NCBI GenBank assembly: GCA_001780825.1
Contig: MFIX01000218.1
Location: forward strand, 5,560 to 19,021
Direction: 5' to 3'
From: Candidatus Glassbacteria bacterium RIFCSPLOWO2_12_FULL_58_11
GTDB lineage: Bacteria; Gemmatimonadota; Glassbacteria; GWA2-58-10
DNA length: 13,462 bases
Part shown: one piece after another, positions 5,961-13,107 of the stretch
Layout: each line of letters starts with the position of its first letter
Position numbering within the stretch: position 1 is the first letter of the stretch
Notes under the pieces: generated by a model
What the model was told of the DNA's origin: nothing
Database searches by the model: none
What the model saw: only the letters and a program-made list of their open reading frames with translations
Position numbers and translations under genes: made by a program

Positions 5961-6911
5961 CTAAATCAGAGCTCTGCCCAGGCATTCCTCGACACAGCGG
6001 TGGAGCAGGGGAAGAAGCAGCTCGTGGTGGCCCGTGAAACTGTAGCCCTTGCCGCCGCCGGTGCGGGTCGGCCGGCCCACTACATTTACCGCGGGGCGGT
6101 ACTGCGGGATCATGCTGAAATCGGCGGAGATAAGGCCTTTGCACTCGTGGCCCAGGTTGCGGGCCAGGGTCAGGACCTTGAGGAACACCTCGGGCAGGAT
6201 CACCGCGGAGCCCAGGTTCAGCACCACCGAACCGGGCACTAGTTTCGCCACGGCAGCGGCGAGGACCCGGAAATCGGTCAGGGAGGCGGCGCCGAGCCGG
6301 GCCCCATCGATCAAGTGGTGCTGGTGGATCGTATCAGTACCGAGCGCCACGTGCACGGTCAGCGGCACCCGGTGCTCATGGCAGGCGGCGGCAAGGCTCG
6401 CTCCGGCATGCGGGGCTTTCCGCTCCTCGAGCTCCGCGCCCAGCGCCTCGCCCAACCCCAGGTCCTCCCGCTCAGCCCGCTCAGCCGCCGCGGCAAACAG
6501 GCGCGGGGTCTCCTCCACCATCCCGAAGCTGCCATCTGCAAGGCCCTCCTCCACATCCTCGCTGGTCGCGCCCCACATGGCCAGCTCAGCATCATGGATC
6601 GCGGTCGCACCGTTGAAAGCCACGGCCGTGAGATAGCCCCGCCGGACCCAGTCGATCAGCACCGGGCCGCAGCCCACCTTGATCACGTGCGCGCCCAGCA
6701 TGGCGATCACCGGCAGGCGCTGACGGAAAGCCGCGGCCAGGCTGCCGCAGAATTCTTTCCAGTCCACGGCCTTGAGCTGCGCGGGCAGCCCGTCGAGGAA
6801 AGAGGCTGTCCCAAGCTGCGCCAAATCCTCCACTTTCACTTTATGCGTCCGGCCGGCGATCGAGAGGGTGCGCGCCTTTTCGCGGTCCAGCCGCGGGTAG
6901 CGTGAAGGCAA
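5961..6911 (-). CDS. Deoxyhypusine-synthase-like protein (bacterial family of unknown substrate)
   Basis: 316 residues. The start is TTG at 6909-6911, backed by a strong AAAGGAG eight bases upstream and no competing ATG. The fold assignment comes from the block MLGAHVIKVGCGPVLIDWVR (71-90), NGATAIHDAELA (100-111) with GATSEDVEEGLADGSFGM (114-131), VHVALGTDTIHQH (187-199), NLGSAVILPEVFLK (232-245) and the C-terminal TGHHELLLPLL (293-303). These resemble bacterial proteins related to deoxyhypusine synthase, NAD-dependent enzymes that in eukaryotes and archaea transfer the aminobutyl group of spermidine. Bacteria generally lack the hypusine acceptor eIF5A, so the substrate is unknown; a polyamine-related or other NAD-dependent role is possible. 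It is the last gene of the minus-strand cluster, 27 bases after the DUF3108 gene. No signal peptide, so cytoplasmic. Confidence 0.82.
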   Translation of the reverse strand: MPSRYPRLDREKARTLSIAGRTHKVKVEDLAQLGTASFLDGLPAQLKAVDWKEFCGSLAAAFRQRLPVIAMLGAHVIKVGCGPVLIDWVRRGYLTAVAFNGATAIHDAELAMWGATSEDVEEGLADGSFGMVEETPRLFAAAAERAEREDLGLGEALGAELEERKAPHAGASLAAACHEHRVPLTVHVALGTDTIHQHHLIDGARLGAASLTDFRVLAAAVAKLVPGSVVLNLGSAVILPEVFLKVLTLARNLGHECKGLISADFSMIPQYRPAVNVVGRPTRTGGGKGYSFTGHHELLLPLLHRCVEECLGRALI

Positions 6912-6938
6912 TTGGGGGACTCCTTTACGAATCTTGAA

Positions 6939-7703
6939 TTATGCTCCGCCCAACGAAAAACTTTCCAGCAGCACAACGATTCTTCCAAAATCCAGCTCGC
7001 TGGTAACCTTGACCGGGATCCGGTTCTGATCATCGGTGATCCAGATCTGCAGGTTGCCCTTGTGCTGAAAAAGCCCGCCCTGTTTGATATAAGGCTCGAC
7101 GACAAAACAGAAGAAGCGGCCGGCCGGCACCTCCACCCACTCGCTGCGCAGGACCATCACCTTGAGCGGATTGCCCGCCCGGTCGACAAAATTCTCCAGC
7201 AGGTAACCCTCTCCCACCCGCAGGTCGAGGGTCCGGAAATAATAGAAAATGGAAAGCTCGTCCTGGGCCTCGGGAACGATCTTCACAGTGTCCCCTTTGA
7301 CCAGGTCGAACCGGATGCCCCGCTCCTGGTCGTAGATCAACTGCCGCTCGTTGACCGTGCGGCCCTCTTTCTGGCGCTTCACGAATTTCCGGCTGAAAAG
7401 CTTGCGCAGATCGATCAGGGAAAGGAAATAATCCCGGACCGGGTAGAAGAGGTCGATGGTCTTGTTCGAGCTGGCACCGGCTTCGATCCGGTAGCAGGGC
7501 TGCCCCCGGAAGCTGTCTATAGCGGTGACATACATGTGGGCGTTGCCGATATTGCCGACTGTCCAGTTGACCGAGAAGTAGAGCTTCTCCCCTACCTGGA
7601 AGGGAACCCAGGCTGCGGAATCGGGCTGCTGGGCCCGCAGAGCGCCAGCGGCGGCCAGGACCAGGCCGGCGCACAGGAGATATTTTACAGGCTTGAAAGG
7701 CAA
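6939..7703 (-). CDS. DUF3108-family secreted/periplasmic protein
   Basis: 254 residues from a TTG at 7701-7703. This start is preferred because GAGAGGG lies nine bases upstream and the protein then begins at once with a signal peptide: KPVK, a hydrophobic stretch LLCAGLVLAAAGA and a likely cleavage site ALRA/QQ. A longer frame from a TTG at 7790 overlaps the upstream glycosyltransferase stop and would bury the signal peptide. The mature part starts PFQVGEKLYFSVNWTVGNIGNA, has ALYRIEAGA-type strands, FYPVRDYFLSLID and ends LQIWITDDQNRIPVKVTSELDFGRIVVLLES, the typical layout of DUF3108. The family has no defined biochemical role; it is exported and predicted to be beta-rich. Its place behind a lipid flippase and a glycosyltransferase suggests an envelope role, which is inference from context. 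Confidence 0.82.
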   Translation of the reverse strand: MPFKPVKYLLCAGLVLAAAGALRAQQPDSAAWVPFQVGEKLYFSVNWTVGNIGNAHMYVTAIDSFRGQPCYRIEAGASSNKTIDLFYPVRDYFLSLIDLRKLFSRKFVKRQKEGRTVNERQLIYDQERGIRFDLVKGDTVKIVPEAQDELSIFYYFRTLDLRVGEGYLLENFVDRAGNPLKVMVLRSEWVEVPAGRFFCFVVEPYIKQGGLFQHKGNLQIWITDDQNRIPVKVTSELDFGRIVVLLESFSLGGA

Positions 7704-7786
7704 TTTAACATTCCCTCTCGTCCAGTTATCAAGAGCGCCGACTTTTCCCCGGTGCGGGCCGAAGCCGGCACAGACCCCGGGAGATT

Positions 7787-8632
7787 TCAACTTCCCGCTT
7801 CCGATTTGGACGAACGCCGCCTGTTTTTATTCGGGTATCTCCTGCGCGGGGGACGAGTACTTTCCGGCGCGGCCTCTGGAGCCGCGGCGGTGGAGACGAT
7901 TTGCCGTCCGAAAAGCAGCCAGCGCAGCAGGGCCAGCAGGGCGAAGCGGCTCTTTCTGCGGCGCAGCTTCTTCTCCTGGATTTTAATCCGCGCCGGATTG
8001 CGCGCGCTGCGATAGAGCGCCAGCAGCAGGACCAGGGCCGCGGCCGCCGGCTGGACTCCCGGTCCAAGCTCTCCCAGGGGCTTGAGACGCTCCAGGTTGC
8101 GCCGCAGCAGATGCAGGCGGCAGCCGCGCAACGTGCTGAAATAATCCGGCTCCCGGCCGGCCTGGGCTCCGCGGAAATGCAGGATGGTCCGGGCGAAGCG
8201 CTGGGCCAGCCTCTTGCTCAATGAAACGCTCTTCGCTCCGGCGCTGAAGCGGTCCGAGGTATAGAAATCCACGTTGCGCTCCATCCCATCCAGCATGTCG
8301 TTCAGGATCAGCGGGTCCAGGCTGAAATCGGCGTCCATGACCAGGAAGAAATCCCGCTTCGGATTGGCACTCTGGGAGGCCACGCGATTAACAGTATCCA
8401 GCAGCGATTTGCCGTAACCCAGTCTCTTCTCGTTATGCGTCACCCGCAGCGGCATCCGCTTCAGGTACGGCTCGACCACCGCCGCGGAATCATCCGTACA
8501 GCCGTCGAGGGTCAGGAAGACCTCGTAATCCAGGCGGCTGTCGCGCATTACCTCGCCCAGGCGGTACAGGAAAACCCCCACGGTCTGCTGCTCATCGAGC
8601 ACGGGCAGATAAAAATAAATTGTCGGTTTCAC
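7787..8632 (-). CDS. Family 2 glycosyltransferase (GT-A fold)
   Basis: 281 residues from a GTG at 8630-8632, two bases after the ABC transporter stop; with no good ribosome binding site, translation is probably coupled to the upstream gene. It transfers a sugar from a nucleotide or lipid-linked donor, acceptor unknown. Seen: the N-terminal LPVLDEQQTVG strand, TLDGCTDDS (41-49), NEKRLGYGKSLLDTV, and the DxD metal-binding motif in VMDADFSLD (D100, D102), then YFSTLRGCR. The C-terminal part is short: ARIKIQEKKLRRRKSRFALLALLRWLLF is like the end of dolichol-phosphate-mannose-synthase-type GT2 enzymes, followed by an unusual tail (last 35 residues) rich in Pro, Arg, Lys and Ser. I checked for a frameshift near 8030-8070 and found none convincing. 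Likely works on an envelope glycan at the inner face of the membrane. Confidence 0.85.
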   Translation of the reverse strand: MKPTIYFYLPVLDEQQTVGVFLYRLGEVMRDSRLDYEVFLTLDGCTDDSAAVVEPYLKRMPLRVTHNEKRLGYGKSLLDTVNRVASQSANPKRDFFLVMDADFSLDPLILNDMLDGMERNVDFYTSDRFSAGAKSVSLSKRLAQRFARTILHFRGAQAGREPDYFSTLRGCRLHLLRRNLERLKPLGELGPGVQPAAAALVLLLALYRSARNPARIKIQEKKLRRRKSRFALLALLRWLLFGRQIVSTAAAPEAAPESTRPPRRRYPNKNRRRSSKSEAGS

Positions 8633-8634
8633 GT

Positions 8635-10467
8635 TCAGTTCACATTCGTAGGTTGAAATTGGAGTTCGTATAGCCGCCGGTAGAGTCCATCCCGGCGGAG
8701 CAGTTCGGAATGACGGCCGCTTTGCACCACCCGTCCCTCGTTGATCACGATGATGCGGTCGCAGTGCTGAATGGTTGATAAGCGGTGGGCGATGACCAGG
8801 CTGGTGCGGTTTTTCATCAGCCGCTCGATCGCCTCCTGGACCAGCATCTCGCTCTCGGTGTCCAGGGCCGAGGTGGCCTCGTCGAAGATCAAAATCTCGG
8901 GATTTTTCAGGATCGCCCGGGCAATGGCGATTCTCTGGCGCTGCCCGCCCGAAAGCCGCGCCCCCCGCTCGCCGATCACCGTTTCGTAGCCTTCGTCCAG
9001 CGCCTCGATAAACTCCCGGGCATTGGCCGCCTCCGCGGCCTCGGCCACCTTCTCCAGCGGCGTGTCCTGCAAGCCGTAGGCGATGTTGTTGCGTACCGTA
9101 TCGTTGAAAAGAATAGTCTCCTGTGTGACTATGCCGACCAGGCTCCGCAGGTCGGCGATACGGTACTCCCGGATATCCCGCCCGTCGATCAGGATCCGCC
9201 CCCGGTCGACATCGTAGAAGCGGGGGATCATATCGACCAGGGTGGACTTGCCGCAGCCGCTCGGGCCGACGATGGCAATCGCCTCGCCCTTGCCGATCTC
9301 CAGGCTGACCTCCCTGAGCACCGGGCTTTCCTCGCTATAGCCGAAAGTGACACTCTCGTAGCGGATCGCCTGTTCGAAACTCCGGATGGCGACTGCCGTC
9401 GCGCTGTCGGTCACCTGCGGCCGGGTGTCGAGAATCTTGAAAATCCTGTCGCAGGAAGAGAGGCCCTGCTGCAGGATATCGTTGAAATTCCCGAAGGCTT
9501 TGACCGGAGACATGATCCGCAAGCTGACCAGCAGGAACAGGAAAAAATCCTGGGCCGGCATGCTCTGGGCCAGGACCTGGCGGCCGCCGTAGAGCAGGAA
9601 AACTCCGCCGACTGTCGCCATCAGGGCCTCGGTGAGCGGCGAGGACAGCGAGGCATACTTGTTAGTCCGCATGTTCTCCCGGTAGTAGGTTCCGGTCTCG
9701 GTGCTGAATTTGCGGCGCTCGAATTTTTCCATGCCGAAAGCCTTGACCACCCGGATGCCGGTGACCGCCTCCTGGAAGATCGAGGTTATGTCTCCCAGGG
9801 CGTTCATCAGCCAGAGGTTCTTGCGCCGCAGCTTCTTCGCCACCCAGGTGACCATCCAGGCCATGGGCGGGATCATCACCGAGGCCAGAAGGGTCAGTTT
9901 CCAGCTCAGGACCAGCAGCAGGGCGAAATAGACCACCAGCAGGCAGCCAGACTGGAGGATCTTCGAGAAACTGTCGGTCAGCACGGCGCGCACATTGTTG
10001 ACATCATTGGACATGCAGGAAATGAGCTGGCCGGTTTTGTTGCGGTGGAAGAAACTCAGGCTGAGCTCGCTCAGGCGGTTGAAGATCGCATTGCGCAGGT
10101 CGCGCACCACGAGCTGCTCGAGCGAGCGGCTGAGGTAGCGCTGAAGGTAATCGAAGATATTTTTGAGCAGGAAAATCAGGATGATCAGGAAAACGATCCG
10201 GGTCAGGGCTTCCAGCGGCTCTCCCCGGAGAATGCGCTGCTGCAGCGAAATCAGGATATCGTGCGACCCAAAAAGACCGCCGGAAGGCGCGGCGGCGGGT
10301 ATCCCCACGGCCGCGCTCGTGCCGAACAGCACGTTGAGCAGGGGGATCGCCAGGGTCATACTGGCGCCGTCGAGCAGGGCAAAACCGAGGATACTGGAAA
10401 CCGCAAAGATCAGCCTGGGCCAGTAAGGCTTGAGGAAAGCCAGCAGGCGAAAATATTCTTTCAACAA
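8635..10467 (-). CDS. MsbA-type ABC transporter (lipid A/lipid flippase, fused membrane and ATPase domains)
   Basis: 610 residues. The start is one of two adjacent TTG codons (10462-10467) with GAGG six to nine bases upstream. The N-terminal half (about 1-340) is a six-helix exporter membrane domain, with the LSLSFFHRNKTGQLISCMSNDV region characteristic of MsbA-type exporters. The ATPase domain shows Walker A GPSGCGKST (about 400), Q-loop VTQETILFNDTV, signature LSGGQRQRIAIARAI (about 504), Walker B ILIFDEATSALD (about 527) and H-loop IAHRLSTI (about 557), all intact. MsbA homodimers flip lipid A-core across the inner membrane; with waaA and an ArnT-like enzyme in the window a lipid A substrate is likely, but other lipid-linked glycans are possible, so I leave the symbol blank. 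First gene of the minus-strand cluster, with its own strong promoter. Confidence 0.93.
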   Translation of the reverse strand: MLKEYFRLLAFLKPYWPRLIFAVSSILGFALLDGASMTLAIPLLNVLFGTSAAVGIPAAAPSGGLFGSHDILISLQQRILRGEPLEALTRIVFLIILIFLLKNIFDYLQRYLSRSLEQLVVRDLRNAIFNRLSELSLSFFHRNKTGQLISCMSNDVNNVRAVLTDSFSKILQSGCLLVVYFALLLVLSWKLTLLASVMIPPMAWMVTWVAKKLRRKNLWLMNALGDITSIFQEAVTGIRVVKAFGMEKFERRKFSTETGTYYRENMRTNKYASLSSPLTEALMATVGGVFLLYGGRQVLAQSMPAQDFFLFLLVSLRIMSPVKAFGNFNDILQQGLSSCDRIFKILDTRPQVTDSATAVAIRSFEQAIRYESVTFGYSEESPVLREVSLEIGKGEAIAIVGPSGCGKSTLVDMIPRFYDVDRGRILIDGRDIREYRIADLRSLVGIVTQETILFNDTVRNNIAYGLQDTPLEKVAEAAEAANAREFIEALDEGYETVIGERGARLSGGQRQRIAIARAILKNPEILIFDEATSALDTESEMLVQEAIERLMKNRTSLVIAHRLSTIQHCDRIIVINEGRVVQSGRHSELLRRDGLYRRLYELQFQPTNVN

Positions 10468-10506
10468 GAGAAACCTCGAAATTTTTACGAGACAAGGGAT
10501 TGCAGC

Positions 10507-10535
10507 AATATACCCGGCCGCCGGATAAAAGTCAA
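10507..10535 (-). promoter_or_regulatory. Sigma-70 promoter of the MsbA-GT2-DUF3108 operon
   Basis: On the minus strand TTGACT (10530-10535), exactly 17 bases, then TATATT (10507-10512): ten of twelve consensus bases. Transcription would start near 10500, leaving a leader of about 33 bases before the TTG start of the ABC transporter. Confidence 0.7.
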
Positions 10536-10548
10536 GCCGGGACGGAGA

Positions 10549-10580
10549 TTGACAGACCGGCTGTGAAGGCGCTAAGTTTG
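10549..10580 (+). promoter_or_regulatory. Candidate promoter of the ArnT/PMT-like gene
   Basis: TTGACA (10549-10554) is a perfect -35. The downstream element is CTAAGTTTG; TAAGTTTG (10573-10580) fits the Bacteroidota-type TAnnTTTG, with about 21 bases from the TTG, while a sigma-70 -10 here (TAAGTT, spacing 18) is weak. It points away from the ABC transporter promoter only about 15 bases away, so the two promoters are back to back. Confidence 0.45.
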
Positions 10581-10620
10581 GCTCCTGTCTGATTTAACCT
10601 CATACGGCACCGGGATTGAA

Positions 10621-12276
10621 TTGAATAGCGAAAATAAACTCACCCGCCGGCTCGTGCGCTACCGTTACCCGGTCCTTGCCCTGTTTTGCGGCCTGCTCTA
10701 TCTGACCAACCTCGGCGGGTACCTGCTATTCGATGTCGATGAGCCGCGCTACGCTGAAACCGCCCGTCAGATGATAGCGAGCGGAGACTATGTCGTGCCG
10801 ATGTTCAACGGCGCCCCCCGTTTCGAAAAGCCCGTGCTGACCTACTGGCTGGCCGCCGGAGCATACCATCTTTTCGGAGTTAACGAGTTTGCGGCGCGCC
10901 TCCCCTCGGCGCTCTGCGCCCTGGGCACGGTGCTTCTGACCTGCCTGCTGGCGGGCCGGCTCATTGGAAGCGGAGCCGGGCTTCTGGCGGGATGTATCCT
11001 CGCCGGCTGCCTCCAGTTCTTCGCTATCGGCCGCATGTCTTTGACCGACATGCCGCTGACCTTTTTCCTGACCGCTACTCTGGTAATGTTCGCCCTGGGA
11101 AGCGGCGCGGAGCAGGAAGGCAAAAGCGGCGGAAAATTCTTCCTCGCCTCTTTCGCGGCCGCCGGGCTGGCCGTGCTGACCAAGGGGCCGGTGGGACTGT
11201 TGCTGCCGGCGGCCATCATTATCGTGCAGCTTTTCTTTACCGGGCGGGGCGGCGAAATCGCCAAAAGAATTCCGTTTGTATCCGGGACCGCGGCTTTATG
11301 CCTGATCGCGTTGCCCTGGTACGTGCTGGTGTGCCGGGCTACGGATTTCGAGTTCTTCCGGGTATTTATCGTGCAGCACAATTTTCAACGCTTTTTTGGC
11401 AGCGTGGCTCCCGGCGGGCAGCATGTCCAGCCGATCTACTATTACCTGCCCTGCCTGATTATCGGTATATACCCCTGGAGCTTTTTCGCGGTTCAGTCTT
11501 TTGTCAGCCCGATTTACCGCCTGGTCCGGGACTTTCGCCTCAAGCGTTCCACCTCCGAGCCTCTGACCTTCCCCCTGCTGTGGGCCGGGCTGGTGCTTGT
11601 TTTTTTCAGCCTCTCCCGGGCGAAATTGCCGACCTATATCACTCCAGCTTTCCCGCCTCTCGCTATTCTGATTTCCGGCTACCTGAGCCGGGCGGTCGCG
11701 GACCGGCAGGAGTCCGGCGCAGACGGCCGGCTGATCCGCCCGGCGCTTTTCGGTCTGGCCGCGGCCGGGTTGTTGGCCGGTTTTATCTTTCTGCGCGACG
11801 GACAACTCGCCCCATTCGAGACCGGCAGCCTGCCCCTGGCGACCGCTCTCTGCTTTCTGGCCGGCCCGCTGGCTGCAGCAGGGCTGGCCCTGCGACAAAA
11901 ATTCCTCGGGGCTTTCCTCTCCCAACTCGCCGGACAGAGCCTCCTGCTGCTGCTGATCGCCCTCGTGCTTATGCCCGCGGTCTCGGATTACCGTCAGCTG
12001 CCCCAGAAAATCCTGACCGAACACGCCTGTACCATGCTGGGAGACAGTGGTACTCTGGCCGCCTACCGTTACCGGAAAACGGCTCTCACTTTCTACTCCT
12101 GCCGAACTGTAACCTATCTCGAGGCGGATGACGGCGATTCGAGTTTCGCCCGGCTCAGCGTGCCGCTCGTCATTATCACCCGGACAGCCTATGCCGACGA
12201 GCTGGCCGGAAAATACCCCGGACTGGAGCGGCTGGCCGGCCAGGCCGATCTTTCCCTCTTTATTCGCCGGGAATAA
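10621..12276 (+). CDS. ArnT/PMT-family (GT39/GT83) integral membrane glycosyltransferase
   Basis: 551 residues from a TTG start, with GGGA five bases upstream; no in-frame ATG lies before the first conserved block. Such enzymes use polyprenyl-phosphate sugars as donors on the outer face of the inner membrane; ArnT itself adds aminoarabinose to lipid A. Visible: first helix about 17-36, then FDVDEPRYAETARQM with the catalytic-type D40/E41, FEKPVLTYWL (family KPPLxYW), FAARLPSALCA, and RMSLTDMPLTFF, LTKGPVGLLLP, LPWYVLV. At least ten hydrophobic helices follow, with YYYLPCLIIGIYPWSFF and FSLSRAKLPTYITPAFPPLAIL typical of the family, then a short soluble C-terminus. The usual length is about 550. 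Divergent from the MsbA operon, which fits a role in decorating the flipped lipid; donor and acceptor are not determined by sequence. Confidence 0.9.
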   Translation: MNSENKLTRRLVRYRYPVLALFCGLLYLTNLGGYLLFDVDEPRYAETARQMIASGDYVVPMFNGAPRFEKPVLTYWLAAGAYHLFGVNEFAARLPSALCALGTVLLTCLLAGRLIGSGAGLLAGCILAGCLQFFAIGRMSLTDMPLTFFLTATLVMFALGSGAEQEGKSGGKFFLASFAAAGLAVLTKGPVGLLLPAAIIIVQLFFTGRGGEIAKRIPFVSGTAALCLIALPWYVLVCRATDFEFFRVFIVQHNFQRFFGSVAPGGQHVQPIYYYLPCLIIGIYPWSFFAVQSFVSPIYRLVRDFRLKRSTSEPLTFPLLWAGLVLVFFSLSRAKLPTYITPAFPPLAILISGYLSRAVADRQESGADGRLIRPALFGLAAAGLLAGFIFLRDGQLAPFETGSLPLATALCFLAGPLAAAGLALRQKFLGAFLSQLAGQSLLLLLIALVLMPAVSDYRQLPQKILTEHACTMLGDSGTLAAYRYRKTALTFYSCRTVTYLEADDGDSSFARLSVPLVIITRTAYADELAGKYPGLERLAGQADLSLFIRRE

Positions 12277-12314
12277 AATTTCCCCACCGGTATTTTTTAC
12301 CTTTCCCCTCTCGA

Positions 12315-12345
12315 GGCCCGGAGCGCTGCCCGGGCCGTTTCGCCA
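12315..12345 (+). terminator. Probable terminator after the ArnT/PMT-like gene
   Basis: GGCCCGG (12315-12321) pairs perfectly with CCGGGCC (12330-12336) around an eight-base loop, followed by GTTTCGCCATTTCTT. The stem is strong but the T-run is broken, so efficiency is uncertain. Located 39 bases after the stop. Confidence 0.5.
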
Positions 12346-12350
12346 TTTCT

Positions 12351-12424
12351 TAAGCTATTCAAATATAACAGCTTAGCCAAAATATAATCTCAAGCTGCCG
12401 GTGGTACGCTAATTGCACTACCAC
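12351..12424 (+). promoter_or_regulatory. Promoter and dyad elements for the 55-residue gene
   Basis: A perfect -10 TATAAT (12383-12388) has only weak -35 candidates (TTCAAA at 12358-12363, 19 bases away). TAAGCT (12351-12356) and AGCTTA (12370-12375) form an inverted repeat over the -35 region, and GTGGTA (12401-12406) with TACCAC (12419-12424) form another in the leader. Lack of a good -35 together with dyads suggests an activated or repressed promoter; this is inference. Confidence 0.45.
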
Positions 12425-12475
12425 GGTGCACGCTGCTTTTCAATCAACACCATTCCTACAATCAGGGAGGATGCA

Positions 12476-12643
12476 ATGCCGAGAGTCAGTTCCCACAACG
12501 TTCAGAAATACGACAAGCTGAACACCAAATTTGGCGTGGTCACCGTGCTGGAGCGCAAAGATGGCAAGATCATGGTGCTGATCGACGACGATATCACGGC
12601 GACTTTCAACGAGAGCGAATTTTTCACCGATTTCGTCCTTTAA
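12476..12643 (+). CDS. Small (55-residue) protein of unknown function
   Basis: The ATG at 12476 has a near-perfect ribosome binding site (GGGAGG ending five bases upstream), one of the strongest in the window; a longer frame starting with TTG at 12413 ignores this signal and runs through the leader dyad. I do not recognise the protein. It opens MPRVSSHNVQKYDKLNTKFG, continues with alternating hydrophobic strands (VVTVLERKDGKIMVLIDDDITATF) and ends acidic and aromatic (ESEFFTDFVL). No cysteine, signal peptide or membrane segment. The predicted shape is a small beta-rich cytoplasmic domain, perhaps a five-stranded barrel; this is only pattern reading. It has its own promoter and stands alone, so it is likely highly expressed. 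Confidence 0.75.
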   Translation: MPRVSSHNVQKYDKLNTKFGVVTVLERKDGKIMVLIDDDITATFNESEFFTDFVL

Positions 12644-12992
12644 GCCTGCGCCTTTTCCCAATCCTCTGGAACAGTGATGGATTTGCCGGAAGTCCGCTTT
12701 AACCGGCAAAGCGAATTTTCAGGATTGCCGGCGGGGCAAGCCCGCTGAATGAGGCACGCGTGATAGTTCTCCGCAGCGACAGGATTTGCCGTACATCCAG
12801 GGCCGCAGGACTTTTTACGACGCTGCTTGCCGCGAAAGTGAAAGCGGGATGCCCCGGCCTAGTCCGCTCTGCACATTTACTTTCCGTATAGACCCGAGAT
12901 CAAAGTCCGGGAGAAGCCATCTCCCGGAAGCACGGGCCTGTTCGCCTCTACTGTCAGGCAATCTAGCAGAAGCGCCTCCCGCTCATTTTTAA
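12644..12992. other. Non-coding stretch with hairpins, no gene seen
   Basis: About 350 bases without a credible gene; a 68-residue frame at 12786-12992 has no ribosome binding site or family-like features. Hairpins: TTTGCCGG/CCGGCAAA (12682-12689 with 12703-12710), possibly ending the small gene's transcript although no T-run follows; GCGGG/CCCGC (12731-12745); and a nine-pair stem TCCGGGAGA/TCTCCCGGA (12906-12928, loop AGCCA). No tRNA, rRNA or known riboswitch signature was recognised. Confidence 0.5.
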
Positions 12993-13032
12993 TTTGACTT
13001 GAGTTCCCTCTTGCCGTATTATAAAGTCAAAT
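12992..13032 (+). promoter_or_regulatory. Sigma-70 promoter framed by a 9-bp inverted repeat
   Basis: TTGACT (12994-12999), 17 bases, TATTAT (13017-13022): a strong sigma-70 promoter for the gene at 13108, with a leader of about 80 bases. ATTTGACTT (12992-13000) and AAGTCAAAT (13024-13032) are exact reverse complements, one covering the -35 and one the start-site area. Confidence 0.65.
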
Positions 13033-13107
13033 AGCTTTCATTCCGCCATTCCAAGCTATCCCGCTAAATAATTTTGTATCGATTCCGGCGAACAGGACCT
13101 GTCCAAA

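Noticed and set aside
6912..8015. A 367-codon plus-strand frame opposite the DUF3108 and GT2 genes
   Set aside because: Antisense shadow; the minus strand has a signal peptide, ribosome binding sites and family motifs, and this frame has none.
7729..8067. Possible frameshift in the C-terminal half of the GT2 gene
   Set aside because: The alternative frames give Arg/Ser/Cys-rich nonsense, while the main frame keeps the ARIKIQEKKLRR...RFALLALLRWLLF ending expected of the family.
8785..10566. A 593-codon open frame on the plus strand opposite the ABC transporter
   Set aside because: It is antisense to an unmistakable ABC transporter with all motifs intact; its translation is low-complexity (many Q, D, G, H), as expected of a GC-rich shadow frame.
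10992..12131. A 379-codon frame inside the ArnT/PMT-like gene
   Set aside because: Same strand, different frame; Arg/Pro/Gly-rich composition without motifs, inside a clear membrane enzyme.
12786..12992. A 68-codon frame between the small gene and the last gene
   Set aside because: No ribosome binding site, start is not backed by context and composition is unlike its neighbours.
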